This document shows positions 51,348-59,573 of a stretch of 64,000 nucleotides of DNA, one piece after another. The stretch spans positions 248,001 to 312,000 of the forward strand of contig NZ_VUOS01000009.1 in the NCBI RefSeq assembly GCF_009829325.1, in the 5' to 3' direction. The translations under genes were made by a program, and so were the position numbers. Positions within the stretch are counted from its first letter, which is position 1, and every line of letters starts with the position of its first letter. The stretch is from Nocardia sp. CY41. Its GTDB lineage: Bacteria > Actinomycetota > Actinomycetes > Mycobacteriales > Mycobacteriaceae. The notes beneath the pieces are model-generated. The model searched no databases, was not told the DNA's origin, and was given only the letters and a program-made list of their open reading frames with translations.

Positions 51348-52535
51348 ATGAAGCACCGCATCGTCGTCCTCGGGGCCGGATACGCTGGAGCATTCTCCGC
51401 CACATTCCTGGCCCGCCAGCTCCACTCCGACGATTTCGAGATCACCGTTGTCAACGCCGAACCCGACTTCATCGAGCGGTTGCGCCTGCATCAGCTCGCC
51501 GCCGGGCAGGAGCTGCGCCACCGGCCGCTGGCGGAGGTGTTCGCGGGCACCGACATCCGGTTACGACTGGCTCGGGTCACCGACCTCGACCCCGAGCATC
51601 GGACTGTCACGGTCGCCGACGGCAACGGCGTCGACCGGCTCGAATACGACACCCTCCTCTACGCGCTCGGCAGCACCATCGCCGACCACGGCGTTCCTGG
51701 CGTCGATGAGCACGCCTACCATGTGGCGGCGCGGCCGGCGGCGCTGCGGCTGCGCGCACGCCTGGACGAGCTGGACGAGGGCGGGAAGGTGCTGGTTGTC
51801 GGCGGCAACTTGACCGCGATCGAGGCCGCCACCGAGCTCGCCGAATCCCGGCCAGGGCTTCGGGTCAGCCTCGTCACCCGCGGCGAACTCGGCGGCTGGC
51901 TGGGCGCCAAGGCCCACCGTCACATGCGGCGCGCCTTCGACCGGTTCGGTATCACGGTCCACGAGCACTCCGCCATCGTGCGCGTCGAGGAGGCTGCGGC
52001 GATCGCCGCCGACGGCACCGTTTTCGGCTCCGACGCGACCGTGTGGGCCGCCGGTTTCGCAGTCCATTCGATTGCCGCCGCCAGCGGCCTCGCGGTGGAA
52101 CCCAACGGCCAGATCACGGTCGACCGTCAGATGCGGTCGGTCTCCCACCCGAACGTCTACGCCGCCGGTGACAGCGTCTTCGTCATCGGCGACAACGGCC
52201 TGCCGTACCCGATGTCGTGTGCTTCGGCGGGACCCACCAGTAAGGCGGCGACGGCTGCGATAATCGGGGATCTGACCGGCCGCAAAGTCGCGCCGACCAC
52301 ATTCTCCTATATCGGCAACCACATCAGTCTCGGCCGTAACGACGGGCTGTTCCAGCTGGTCGACGGTGACGCGCGGGCGAAGCCGGGAGCCCTGCGCGGC
52401 TGGGCGGCCGCACGCATCAAGTCGGCGATCATCAATACCGCCGCCTGGGCCATCAGCCGCCCGACTTTCGGAAAGCCGAGTCACCAGTACCGTTTGGCCA
52501 TCCGGGAGCCCTCGACCCATCCGGTCGCTGGATAG
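51348..52535 (+). CDS. FAD-dependent pyridine nucleotide oxidoreductase (type II NADH dehydrogenase-like)
   Basis: This 395-residue flavoprotein has an FAD-binding VVLGAGYAGAFSATFLAR at residues 5-22, a second glycine motif VLVVGGNLTAIEAATELAE for NAD(P)H near 150, and the closing YAAGDSVFVIGDNG near 280. This pattern fits the NDH-2/FSP1-like oxidoreductases often encoded next to SigJ/ECF41 sigma factors. ATG 51348 has AGGAG eight bases upstream; the 22 codons before it are non-coding. It is 10 bases upstream of the sigma gene. Confidence 0.85.
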   Translation: MKHRIVVLGAGYAGAFSATFLARQLHSDDFEITVVNAEPDFIERLRLHQLAAGQELRHRPLAEVFAGTDIRLRLARVTDLDPEHRTVTVADGNGVDRLEYDTLLYALGSTIADHGVPGVDEHAYHVAARPAALRLRARLDELDEGGKVLVVGGNLTAIEAATELAESRPGLRVSLVTRGELGGWLGAKAHRHMRRAFDRFGITVHEHSAIVRVEEAAAIAADGTVFGSDATVWAAGFAVHSIAAASGLAVEPNGQITVDRQMRSVSHPNVYAAGDSVFVIGDNGLPYPMSCASAGPTSKAATAAIIGDLTGRKVAPTTFSYIGNHISLGRNDGLFQLVDGDARAKPGALRGWAAARIKSAIINTAAWAISRPTFGKPSHQYRLAIREPSTHPVAG

Positions 52536-52545
52536 AGTCGTGCTC

Positions 52546-53487
52546 ATGGACACTGCCACCGTGGCGCGTTTCGAGGCCAGCCGGAATCGGCTGGCCTCGC
52601 TCGCCTACCGTCTGCTCGGCTCGGCCGCCGATGCCGAGGACACGGTGCAGGACGCGTTTCTGCGGTGGCAGGCCGCCGACCAGGAGCACGTCGAGGTGCC
52701 CGAAGCATGGCTGACGAAGATCGTCACCAACCTGGCGCTCGACCGGCTCCGTTCGGCGAAGGTGCGGCGTGAACGCGCGGTCGGCGCCTGGATGCCCGAA
52801 CCGCTCCTCGACGGCGACCCGATGCTGGGTCCGGCAGACACCGTCGAGCAGCGGGAATCGGTGACCTTGGCGGTGCTGACGCTCATGGAGCGCCTGTCGC
52901 CGGTCGAACGGGCCGTTTACGTGCTGCGCGAGGCTTTCGCGTACAGCCACGCCGAGATAGCCGAGATTCTCGGCATCAGCGAGTCCGGCAGCCAGCAACA
53001 CGCGCACCGAGCCCGGCGTCGACTCGCCGCCGCCGGTAACGGCACCGACATCGACCACGCTTCCGCGCGTCGAATCGTCGAGGCGTTCGTCGATGCCGCG
53101 TCTTCGGGCCGGACCGAACGGCTGGTCGCGCTGCTGACCGGCGACGCGACCGGCATTTCCGACGGCGCCGGGCTGGGACTGGCCGAGAAGCTGGTCAGGT
53201 ACTCGACGCCGGAGCGGATCGCCGGCGCGGTGCGGGCCGGCTTCAAACCTTCGCCGACCAAGCGCAGACTCGCCGGCGGCTCGCCCTCGATCCATGCCGC
53301 CGTGGTCAACGGCTGCCCGGCCATGCTCGCCATCCTCGACGACCAGGTCCGTGGGGTCGCGATCCTGGAGATCCGCGACGACAAGATCGCATGCGTGCGC
53401 GGCATCGCCGCCCCGGACCGACTCCGTCGCCTCACCGCCCAATGGCAGCGGCAGGAGCATGATGTCCCACTGATCGAATCGTGGTGA
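52546..53487 (+). CDS. sigJ: ECF41/SigJ-family sigma factor with SnoaL-like C-terminal domain
   Basis: This 313-residue sigma factor has region 2 (RLASLAYRLLGSAADAEDTVQDAFLRW), region 4 (AVYVLREAFAYSHAEIAEILGISESGSQQ) and a C-terminal SnoaL-like domain that regulates activity in place of an anti-sigma factor. The linker WLPEP-type motif appears as AWMPEPL. The DGGG[KR] motif of the SnoaL part is degenerate here (SDGAGLG), which may change its control. It is co-transcribed with the oxidoreductase. Confidence 0.87.
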   Translation: MDTATVARFEASRNRLASLAYRLLGSAADAEDTVQDAFLRWQAADQEHVEVPEAWLTKIVTNLALDRLRSAKVRRERAVGAWMPEPLLDGDPMLGPADTVEQRESVTLAVLTLMERLSPVERAVYVLREAFAYSHAEIAEILGISESGSQQHAHRARRRLAAAGNGTDIDHASARRIVEAFVDAASSGRTERLVALLTGDATGISDGAGLGLAEKLVRYSTPERIAGAVRAGFKPSPTKRRLAGGSPSIHAAVVNGCPAMLAILDDQVRGVAILEIRDDKIACVRGIAAPDRLRRLTAQWQRQEHDVPLIESW

Positions 53488-53568
53488 CCCACCGGCCCGC
53501 ATTCGATCTCACGTTCGTCCATTGATCCCGTCGCACCGTTCGGCGAACACCGCGGCTCGACCTCCGGA

Positions 53569-53587
53569 TTCCTGAAGCTGTCAGGAA
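53569..53587. repeat. Inverted repeat after sigJ
   Basis: TTCCTGA (53569-53575) and TCAGGAA (53581-53587) pair around five bases, 81 bases after the sigJ stop. The right arm repeats the 11-mer GCTGTCAGGAA found at 51287-51297. It may be a terminator, or a second ECF-type -35 whose gene was lost. Confidence 0.45.
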
Positions 53588-53721
53588 GTGCGAGGTAGCT
53601 TCGGCGGCTCCGGGTTTCGTCCAGCGTGAGGTTGTGGGCCGACTCGTGGCCCGTGAGCCGGACAGGCGCGTGGTCGTAAAGCGGTGGTGAGGAGTTCGCC
53701 GGTTGCCGGTCGAGTCGGATG

Positions 53722-54024
53722 TCAGAGCCTGATACCTGCTGCCGATAGATCGTGTCGCAGTGTGTCGATCTCGAGAAGTTCGTGGATCCATGTCGGTGCG
53801 GTGATTCGGTGGTGTGTTATCTCCTGGACGGCTGTGGCGGCGACCGCGGCTGTGGCCAGGGATTGTCCACGGCCGGTGGCCCACCGTATCGGTCCGTCGG
53901 CGGGCCGGGCCAGGACCACCCATCTGTCGCTGCCGGGCATTCGCCGTGGAACCAGCGCCTGCAGTGCCGGCGCCCAGGTGAGTGCCGCCAGCCCGGCGGT
54001 GGCAAGCCGGGAATCCAATCTCAG
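53722..54024 (-). CDS. Possible gene fragment of unknown function
   Basis: The minus strand reads about 100 residues of plausible protein (SRLATAGLAALTWAPALQALVP, WVVLARPADGPIRWATGRG, THHRITAPTWIHELLEIDTL) ending at 53722. No good start codon stands at the expected place. The upstream continuation of the frame is low-complexity, so this is more likely a remnant or a short gene with an unusual start than a full gene. No family recognised. Confidence 0.3.
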   Translation of the reverse strand: MRLDSRLATAGLAALTWAPALQALVPRRMPGSDRWVVLARPADGPIRWATGRGQSLATAAVAATAVQEITHHRITAPTWIHELLEIDTLRHDLSAAGIRL

Positions 54025-54063
54025 ATAGGTGCGGACGGGTACCGCGTATTCGCGGGTGAGTCG

Positions 54064-55332
54064 GTGTTGGTCGGCGAAGTCGGCGTGTTCGCGGGCGGAC
54101 TCACCGTGTTCACGGTGGCGTCCGCGCTGGCGGGATTCGCGCCGGCCCCGGCGGTCCTTGTCGCCGCGCGGGCATTGCAGGGTCTCGGCGCGGCCGTGGT
54201 CATCCCCGCGCAACTGGCACTGCTCACCACGACATTCACCCAGCCTGCCGTGCGAAATCGCGCCTTCGGGGTGTGGAGTGCGATGGGAGCGGCGGGCGCG
54301 GCAATCGGCACCGCGGTCGGCGGACCACTCACCGATCTGGCCGGCTGGCCGTCGATATTCCTGATCAACCTGCCCGTGGGCGTGCTGGCGCTGGCCTTCG
54401 TCCGAGTGCTCCCGCCGGATCCGGCGCCATCGGTCCTGGCTGTGCGCCGACTCGACGCGCCGGGGGCGATCATCGGCACCGCGGCGCTGTTGACCACCGG
54501 TTATGCCATCGGCGCGCTCGGCGACGAGTCGACTCGTACCCTGGCGTCGGGCCTGCTGGTGACCGGGCTCGCGCTGCTCGCCTGCTTCGTGCTCCTCGAG
54601 GCGCGCAGCTCACATCCACTGATGCCGTTGCGCCTGTTCACCATTCGCCAGGTGAGTGGGTCGGCCGTGGTCAACGCGCTGGTCGGCGCGGCGCACGTGC
54701 CCACCTTCGCCCTGCTGGCTCTGTACTTGCAGAACACCCAGCACTACGGTCCGACCGCGTCCGGCCTCGCGGTGCTGCCGGTGGCCGTGGTGAACGTCGT
54801 CGTCTCCCGCACGCTGATCCCGTATGCGCTGGATCGCCTGGGCGCCTGGCGGGTACTGGCCGCAGGCCTCGGGCTGCAGGCCCTGGCCATGGCCTGGTTC
54901 GCCCGCCTGCCCGAACACGGCAACTACCTGATCGACGTGCTGCCGGGCGCGGTACTGCTCGGCATCGGCCTGCCCGCCGCATTCGTCGGCGTCACCGTCC
55001 CCGCAGTCACCTCTGTCGACAAGGCCGACGCAGGGATCGCGGCGGGCATCGTCAACACCGCACAGCGCGTCGGGTCAGGGATCGGAGTCACGGCCGTACT
55101 GCTACTCGCCGATGTGGTGGCTCGGCAATCCACAGCAGCCGATGCCTACCGGACCGGACTGAACATCGCATTCGCGTTCGCCGCCACGTTGGCCGCGACA
55201 GGCACCGTGCTGACTCTCGCCCTGCTGCGCACGAGTCCGGCGCCGGCCGCCGAGCCGAAGCCCGAAACCCCGGCCGCAGTCCACGATCACCCTCAGCGCA
55301 GAGTCCCCCGGAACACCTGCGTCCGGCAGTAG
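54064..55332 (+). pseudogene. 5'-truncated MFS (DHA2) transporter
   Basis: About 420 residues match a 14-helix drug exporter from helix 3 onward (GLTVFTVASALAG, VAARALQGLGAAVVIPAQLALL, AMGAAGAAIGTAVGGPLTDLAG and so on to a hydrophilic tail). The first two helices and motif A, roughly 70 residues, are missing. Sequence before 54064 in this frame has no transporter character. GTG 54064 or 54085 could give a short product, but loss of helices 1-2 should abolish function. The break coincides with the end of the neighbouring remnant at about 54030-54080. Confidence 0.75.
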
Positions 55333-55760
55333 ATTACAAATCCTGTTGTCAGCAGGAGCACCCCGAGATCGAACTGGGCCAGCCGCGGTCCGAGGATCTG
55401 CCAACGGTCACGAAAACCGAAGGTGAGGATGTCGAGGATCACCTGGCCGGCCAGTCCGGTGACGGCAACCGGCACGGCCCAGCGGATGCGCATAAGCAGC
55501 AGGATCGCGGCAAGCAGTCCACCGCAGATGCCCAGGGTCCAGAAGGCCGCCGGTACGAGGGCATAGTCGGTGAAGTACCCGATCTGCTCGCTGTTGTAGT
55601 TCTGGGATCGGAAGTAATCGGCGTTCTCGCTGAGCGCCATGACGTAGTCATACACGCCGCCGAGGTTCAGCGGGAAGAACACTATGCCGATCACCCAGAG
55701 ATGCCAGGGTGCCGAGCGCCGAGCGCCCAGCGCAGCCTCACGCGTTGCCGGACTTCCCAC
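55293..55760 (-). CDS. Small membrane protein
   Basis: This protein of about 155 residues has four hydrophobic segments (WVIGIVFFPLNLGGVYDYVM, AAFWTLGICGGLLAAILLLM, AVPVAVTGLAGQVILDILTFG, LGVLLLTTGFVIY). An acidic soluble loop (SENADYFRSQNYNSEQIGYF) lies between the first two. Start GTG 55760 is a guess; GTG 55778 is also in frame. It overlaps the truncated MFS gene tail to tail by 40 bases. No family recognised. Confidence 0.65.
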   Translation of the reverse strand: MGSPATREAALGARRSAPWHLWVIGIVFFPLNLGGVYDYVMALSENADYFRSQNYNSEQIGYFTDYALVPAAFWTLGICGGLLAAILLLMRIRWAVPVAVTGLAGQVILDILTFGFRDRWQILGPRLAQFDLGVLLLTTGFVIYCRTQVFRGTLR

Positions 55761-55897
55761 CAGCCGCGATCTCGCCACTGCGCAGCGCCGAATCACCGAC
55801 GCCCTGCAGCGAACTGGTAGATCCCGCCCGATCACCACCCTTCAGGATTCCGGGCCCAGAACCCAGCGGCGATTACGACGGAGTCAGGACTCCCACA

Positions 55898-55932
55898 CTG
55901 ACCGCCGATAAGTGAACCTTATCGGCGGTCAG
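55898..55932. repeat. Perfect 15-bp inverted repeat with 5-base loop
   Basis: CTGACCGCCGATAAG at 55898-55912 is exactly complementary to 55918-55932, with TGAAC between. It is the strongest hairpin in the window and stands alone between the small membrane gene and the recombinase. A terminator, a recombination site or an insertion-sequence scar are all possible. Confidence 0.75.
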
Positions 55933-56227
55933 GTTCCCGAGTTGGCCGGTTGATCAATGGGATTAATTCTGTTTCGTAGCGTTTGTCGTGACGAAACGAA
56001 ATATCAACGAAAAGGACGTAAAACTGGGTACCCCTCCCCGCGAGTCGAGGGTCGTTCTCATCGCTTTGACGCGGCTGGCGAGCACGTAGCGGTGCCAATC
56101 GCATTCGGAGAGGCTCACGCCGAACGGACCCGCGCCAGGGCCGCACCCCAGTGCCGTAGGCTGACTTCCTGCGCCGAATGCCGAAGTGCGAACAGCCAGT
56201 CACTGATGAGAACGCGGGAGCCGAGTC
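55933..56227. other. AT-rich gap upstream of the recombinase
   Basis: No gene is seen. The stretch 55960-56020 is clearly AT-richer than its surroundings. It contains the inverted pair GTTTCGT (55971-55977) and ACGAAAC (55991-55997), with further ACGAAA copies to about 56013. This could be a promoter/operator or arm-type sites for the adjacent recombinase. Confidence 0.45.
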
Positions 56228-57433
56228 GTGGACGATCGATCCAGCGTTGTGGTGGTCCCGGACGCGGTGCGTACCGAGTTGCGCCGTGGTGTGCGTAGCG
56301 TGCTGGTCGATGCGGCGGCACTGCGGTTGGTGCGCGACCGCTTCGACGACGATCAAGCCGGTTCGCTGCGCCGGTATCTCGAGGCGTCGCAATCGGCGAA
56401 CACACTGCGCGCCTACCGGGCGGATTGGGTGGCGTGGTCGGCGTGGTGCGCCACCGAGGGGCGCCAGGCTTTGCCCGCCGACGCGCTGGACGTGGCGGTC
56501 TATCTCGCCGCGGCCGCCGACGCGCGGCGCGACGGCGGCGAATGGGCGTTCAGCCCGGCAACTTTGGAGCGTAAGTCGGCAGCCATCGCGGCGGTGCACG
56601 CGGCGAATGGCCTGCCGTCACCGACTCGGTCGGACGTGGTGCGGCTGACGCTGCGCGGCATCCGCCGCACCCGGCGGACACAACCCAAACGCAAACGGCC
56701 CGTCCTGCTGCACACTCTCGACCAACTGCTCGGCGGGCTGCCCGAGCCGGGCTGGCCGGCCGAACCCGCCCGGCGGCGCGATGCGCTCGCACTGCTCATC
56801 GGTTTCGCGGGTGCTCTGCGCCGCAGTGAACTGGCCGGGCTGCGTATCGGCGACGTCGAGGTCGGGATCGACCACACGACCGGCGAGCCGCTCCTGTTGA
56901 TCCGGCTGCCCGCGACGAAGACCGACCCCACCGGCGCGGCCGAACAACGCGTGGCCCTCCCCCGCGGCCGCCGCCCCGCGACCTGTCCGGTATGCGCCTT
57001 CGCCGATTGGCTGCGACTGCGCGAAATACACGACGCCGCAGGGACTTCCGGCGTGCGCGCCTGGCTGGCCGACAGTCCCGCGAAGTCGGCCGACATCCAC
57101 CGGTGTCATGGCTTCACCGGCACTACGCTCACCGACGCGGACCTGCCGGTCTTCCCCACTATCAACCGGCACGGCGGAATCGGCGACCGCGCTATGTCCG
57201 GCCGGGCCGTCGCCGAACTGGTCAAGCGTTATGCCGCCCGGGCCGGGCTCGACCCCGACCTGTTCTCCGGACATTCGCTGCGCGCCGGGTTCGCCACCCA
57301 GGCCGCGCTCGGCGGCGCCAGCGACCGCGAGATCATGCGCCAGGGCCGCTGGACCAACCCGCGCACCGTCCACGGCTACATTCGCACCGCCAACCCGCTG
57401 GAAGACAACGCGGTCACCAAGCTCGGATTATGA
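56228..57433 (+). CDS. Tyrosine recombinase / phage-type integrase
   Basis: This 401-residue site-specific recombinase has an N-terminal SAM-like core-binding domain (residues 50-150). The catalytic domain shows R199 (GALRRSEL), K231, H349 and R352 (GHSLRAGF), W375 (GRWTN) and the nucleophile Y384 (VHGYIR). All catalytic positions are intact. A zinc-knuckle-like TCPVC sits near residue 253. GTG 56228 starts the protein. No excisionase or phage structural genes are nearby, so it may be the survivor of a degraded element. Confidence 0.87.
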   Translation: MDDRSSVVVVPDAVRTELRRGVRSVLVDAAALRLVRDRFDDDQAGSLRRYLEASQSANTLRAYRADWVAWSAWCATEGRQALPADALDVAVYLAAAADARRDGGEWAFSPATLERKSAAIAAVHAANGLPSPTRSDVVRLTLRGIRRTRRTQPKRKRPVLLHTLDQLLGGLPEPGWPAEPARRRDALALLIGFAGALRRSELAGLRIGDVEVGIDHTTGEPLLLIRLPATKTDPTGAAEQRVALPRGRRPATCPVCAFADWLRLREIHDAAGTSGVRAWLADSPAKSADIHRCHGFTGTTLTDADLPVFPTINRHGGIGDRAMSGRAVAELVKRYAARAGLDPDLFSGHSLRAGFATQAALGGASDREIMRQGRWTNPRTVHGYIRTANPLEDNAVTKLGL

Positions 57434-57491
57434 CTCCGGGCCGCCGTCGGGCCTGCCCGACCCGCCCGTTTGCTGAAGATATGCTGATGAT

Positions 57492-58454
57492 GTGCTGTCA
57501 GCGCCGGCGCCGATGCTGGCCGTCTCCGGACGGCCGCCGCGAGACCGTGGCCGGTGGGCCTTCGAGATGAAATGGGACGGCATTCGCGCCATCGCACGGT
57601 GCCGCGACGGGGACTGCCGGCTCTACAGTCGCAACAATCGCGATCTCAGTGGCTCATTTCCCGAGCTCACCGCAGTGCTCGCGGATCTGGGCGAGCGCGG
57701 CGGGCTGATTCTCGACGGGGAGATCGTCGCCCCGGATCCCCGGACGGGGGCGCCGTCGTTCGGCCGCCTGCAGCGACGGATGCATGTGGTCTCGCCGAGC
57801 GCGGAATTGCTGCGCGCATTCCCGGCGCAATACTTGGCCTTCGATTTGCTGGCCGTCGGCGAAGCCTCCCTCCTGTCGCTGCCCTACACCGAACGACGTG
57901 AGCGCTTGGCGGAACTCGCGCTCGATCGCCCCCTCGCCCGCACCCCGCCCTACTACACCGACATCGACCCCATGGTTCTGATGGACGTCGCCCGCGAGCA
58001 CGGTCTGGAAGGGATCGTCGCCAAGCGTCTCGATTCCGCGTACTACCCGGGCCGCCGCTCGCCGGTGTGGATCAAGACACCGCTGCGTAAGACGACGGAG
58101 GTCGTCGTCGCGGGCTGGCTGCCCGGTACGGGGCGGTTTTCCGCGACGTTCGGTTCGCTCGCACTCGGCGCGTACGACGACCGTGACCAGCTGGTGCATA
58201 TCGGCAATGTCGGCACCGGATGGACCATGCCCGATCGCCGCTCCTTGCAAGCCCGCCTGAACGAGCTGTCCCGGCCGGACACTCCCTTCGATACCCCGCC
58301 CCCGCGCGCTATCGCCGCTTCCGCGCACTGGGTGGAGCCCGTTTTGGTCGCCGACATCGAATATCGCGAAGCCACCCCCGAGGGCCTGCGCCACCCCAGC
58401 TGGCGCGGCTTGCGTCCGGACAAGACGCCGCACGAGGTGAAATTGCCGCAATAG
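57492..58454 (+). CDS. ATP-dependent DNA ligase (LigD ligase-domain type)
   Basis: This 320-residue ligase has the AMP-accepting lysine in EMKWDGIRA (motif I), motif III LILDGEIV, motif IV LEGIVAKRLDS and motif V WIKTPLRKTTEV, then an OB-fold domain. Nuclease and polymerase domains of full LigD are absent, so it resembles the stand-alone LigC/LigD-ligase group used in mycobacterial end joining or repair. GTG 57492 is the start. It follows the recombinase by 58 bases in the same direction. Confidence 0.87.
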   Translation: MLSAPAPMLAVSGRPPRDRGRWAFEMKWDGIRAIARCRDGDCRLYSRNNRDLSGSFPELTAVLADLGERGGLILDGEIVAPDPRTGAPSFGRLQRRMHVVSPSAELLRAFPAQYLAFDLLAVGEASLLSLPYTERRERLAELALDRPLARTPPYYTDIDPMVLMDVAREHGLEGIVAKRLDSAYYPGRRSPVWIKTPLRKTTEVVVAGWLPGTGRFSATFGSLALGAYDDRDQLVHIGNVGTGWTMPDRRSLQARLNELSRPDTPFDTPPPRAIAASAHWVEPVLVADIEYREATPEGLRHPSWRGLRPDKTPHEVKLPQ

Positions 58455-58760
58455 CATGGGATGCAACACTGTATTGCGCGTTGATCGCCATATCGTCGCT
58501 GGTAGAGGTCTTGCGGTCGTGACTGTTCGTCCACCGGGTCGAGCGTCGACCTACCGCCTTGGGCTGACTCTGATGGGAAACTCGACCTAGTCGCTCATAG
58601 GTAACGGAACCCATCTTCTCGGGACCGGGCGTCACTGCCGCGCCGATCGGGTCCTCGCAGGTGGGTCTTCGGAACCGCCGCAGGCCGCGTTGCCCCGGAC
58701 ATGCCAGCAGACCTTCCGCCGAACTGCAGGACATTCTGAAGGGCGATTACCAGAAACGAG
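58455..58760. other. Non-coding or decayed stretch after the ligase
   Basis: About 300 bases with short open frames only and no recognisable protein. It may include the lost 5' part of the decayed oxidoreductase that follows. Confidence 0.4.
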
Positions 58761-59010
58761 GGTGGTTGGAACGCCGACTCCTGGAAGATCGAACGCATCC
58801 GCCGCAACCCTGCAACCCTGCAGCCTGCGAGGCAAGGCCCACGGCGAGATCGTCAACGCCACCGCCGTCGTGCTCGACGAAGCCGGCAGCAACACAGCAC
58901 GCCAACTGATCCGGCGACGCTACGGGACCCATGGCTGGATCGCCGTCCTCAGCAACGCGTTGCGGCGCGGCCGCAGCGACACCATCGGCATCGAGATCAC
59001 CGCAGCCTGA
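58761..59010 (+). pseudogene. Remnant of a PPOX-class F420-dependent oxidoreductase
   Basis: One frame reads NADSWKIERIRRNPATLQP and another frame picks up CSLRGKAHGEIVNATAVVLDEAG, RQLIRRRYGTHGW and RRGRSDTIGIEITAA. Together they match the C-terminal two thirds of the small PPOX/F420 family. The frame change falls at 58806-58825, where the 8-mer AACCCTGC is repeated in tandem. The N-terminal part is missing. Confidence 0.6.
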
Positions 59011-59573
59011 CCTCGGGCCGGGCTCGGAGGCGGCCCTTCCGCACTGAGCGATTTTCACGCGAACATGCGGCGGCGCGGATGGGGAGACCGCATCGTCGAA
59101 CTCCCCGCGGTCAGACCGTGGTGCTGTAGCGAGAACGGCGTGCGACGGCGGTCGGCGAGACTCCGTCGCACTCGACAGCCGCCCACGCATCACCGCGGAT
59201 GCCGGGTTCGCCCACGGCGCGACGGGTTTCGCGACATCATTGGCTGCCACCGTCCAGTGCCGCACGGACAGCGCCGTGGCACGGCGCTACGGGCTTCGAA
59301 TCGAACACCGGAATAAACCCCCACCATTGCGTGTTGCGCGTGATGCCGCTACCGTAGGTGCGGTCTTCATCTTGTGGACGTAGGTGACAACTCCCTCCCA
59401 CAAGAGTCCACAATCGCCACGGCGTTCTCGACTGCCGTGCACTCGGACAGCGTGTTCGGACTTGTACGGATTCCTGCGACACGTCACATCGGTGCGCGCT
59501 GCGAGCGCCATTCCCCGTAGGCGGCATTCACGGCGACCCGCCGACATCCATTCCACTCTCAGGAGAAATACTC
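59011..59573 (+). promoter_or_regulatory. Long leader upstream of the rho paralogue
   Basis: No gene is seen in these 563 bases. TTGTGGAC (59372-59379) and GTCCACAA (59406-59413) form a perfect 8-bp inverted repeat spaced by 26 bases, and the words GTAGGTG recur nearby. Rho genes are often autoregulated through their leaders, so this may matter for control. A ribosome site AGGAGAAA precedes ATG 59574. Confidence 0.45.

Noticed and set aside
58595..58807. 70-residue minus-strand frame
   Set aside because: It is antisense to the decayed PPOX region and has no recognisable content.
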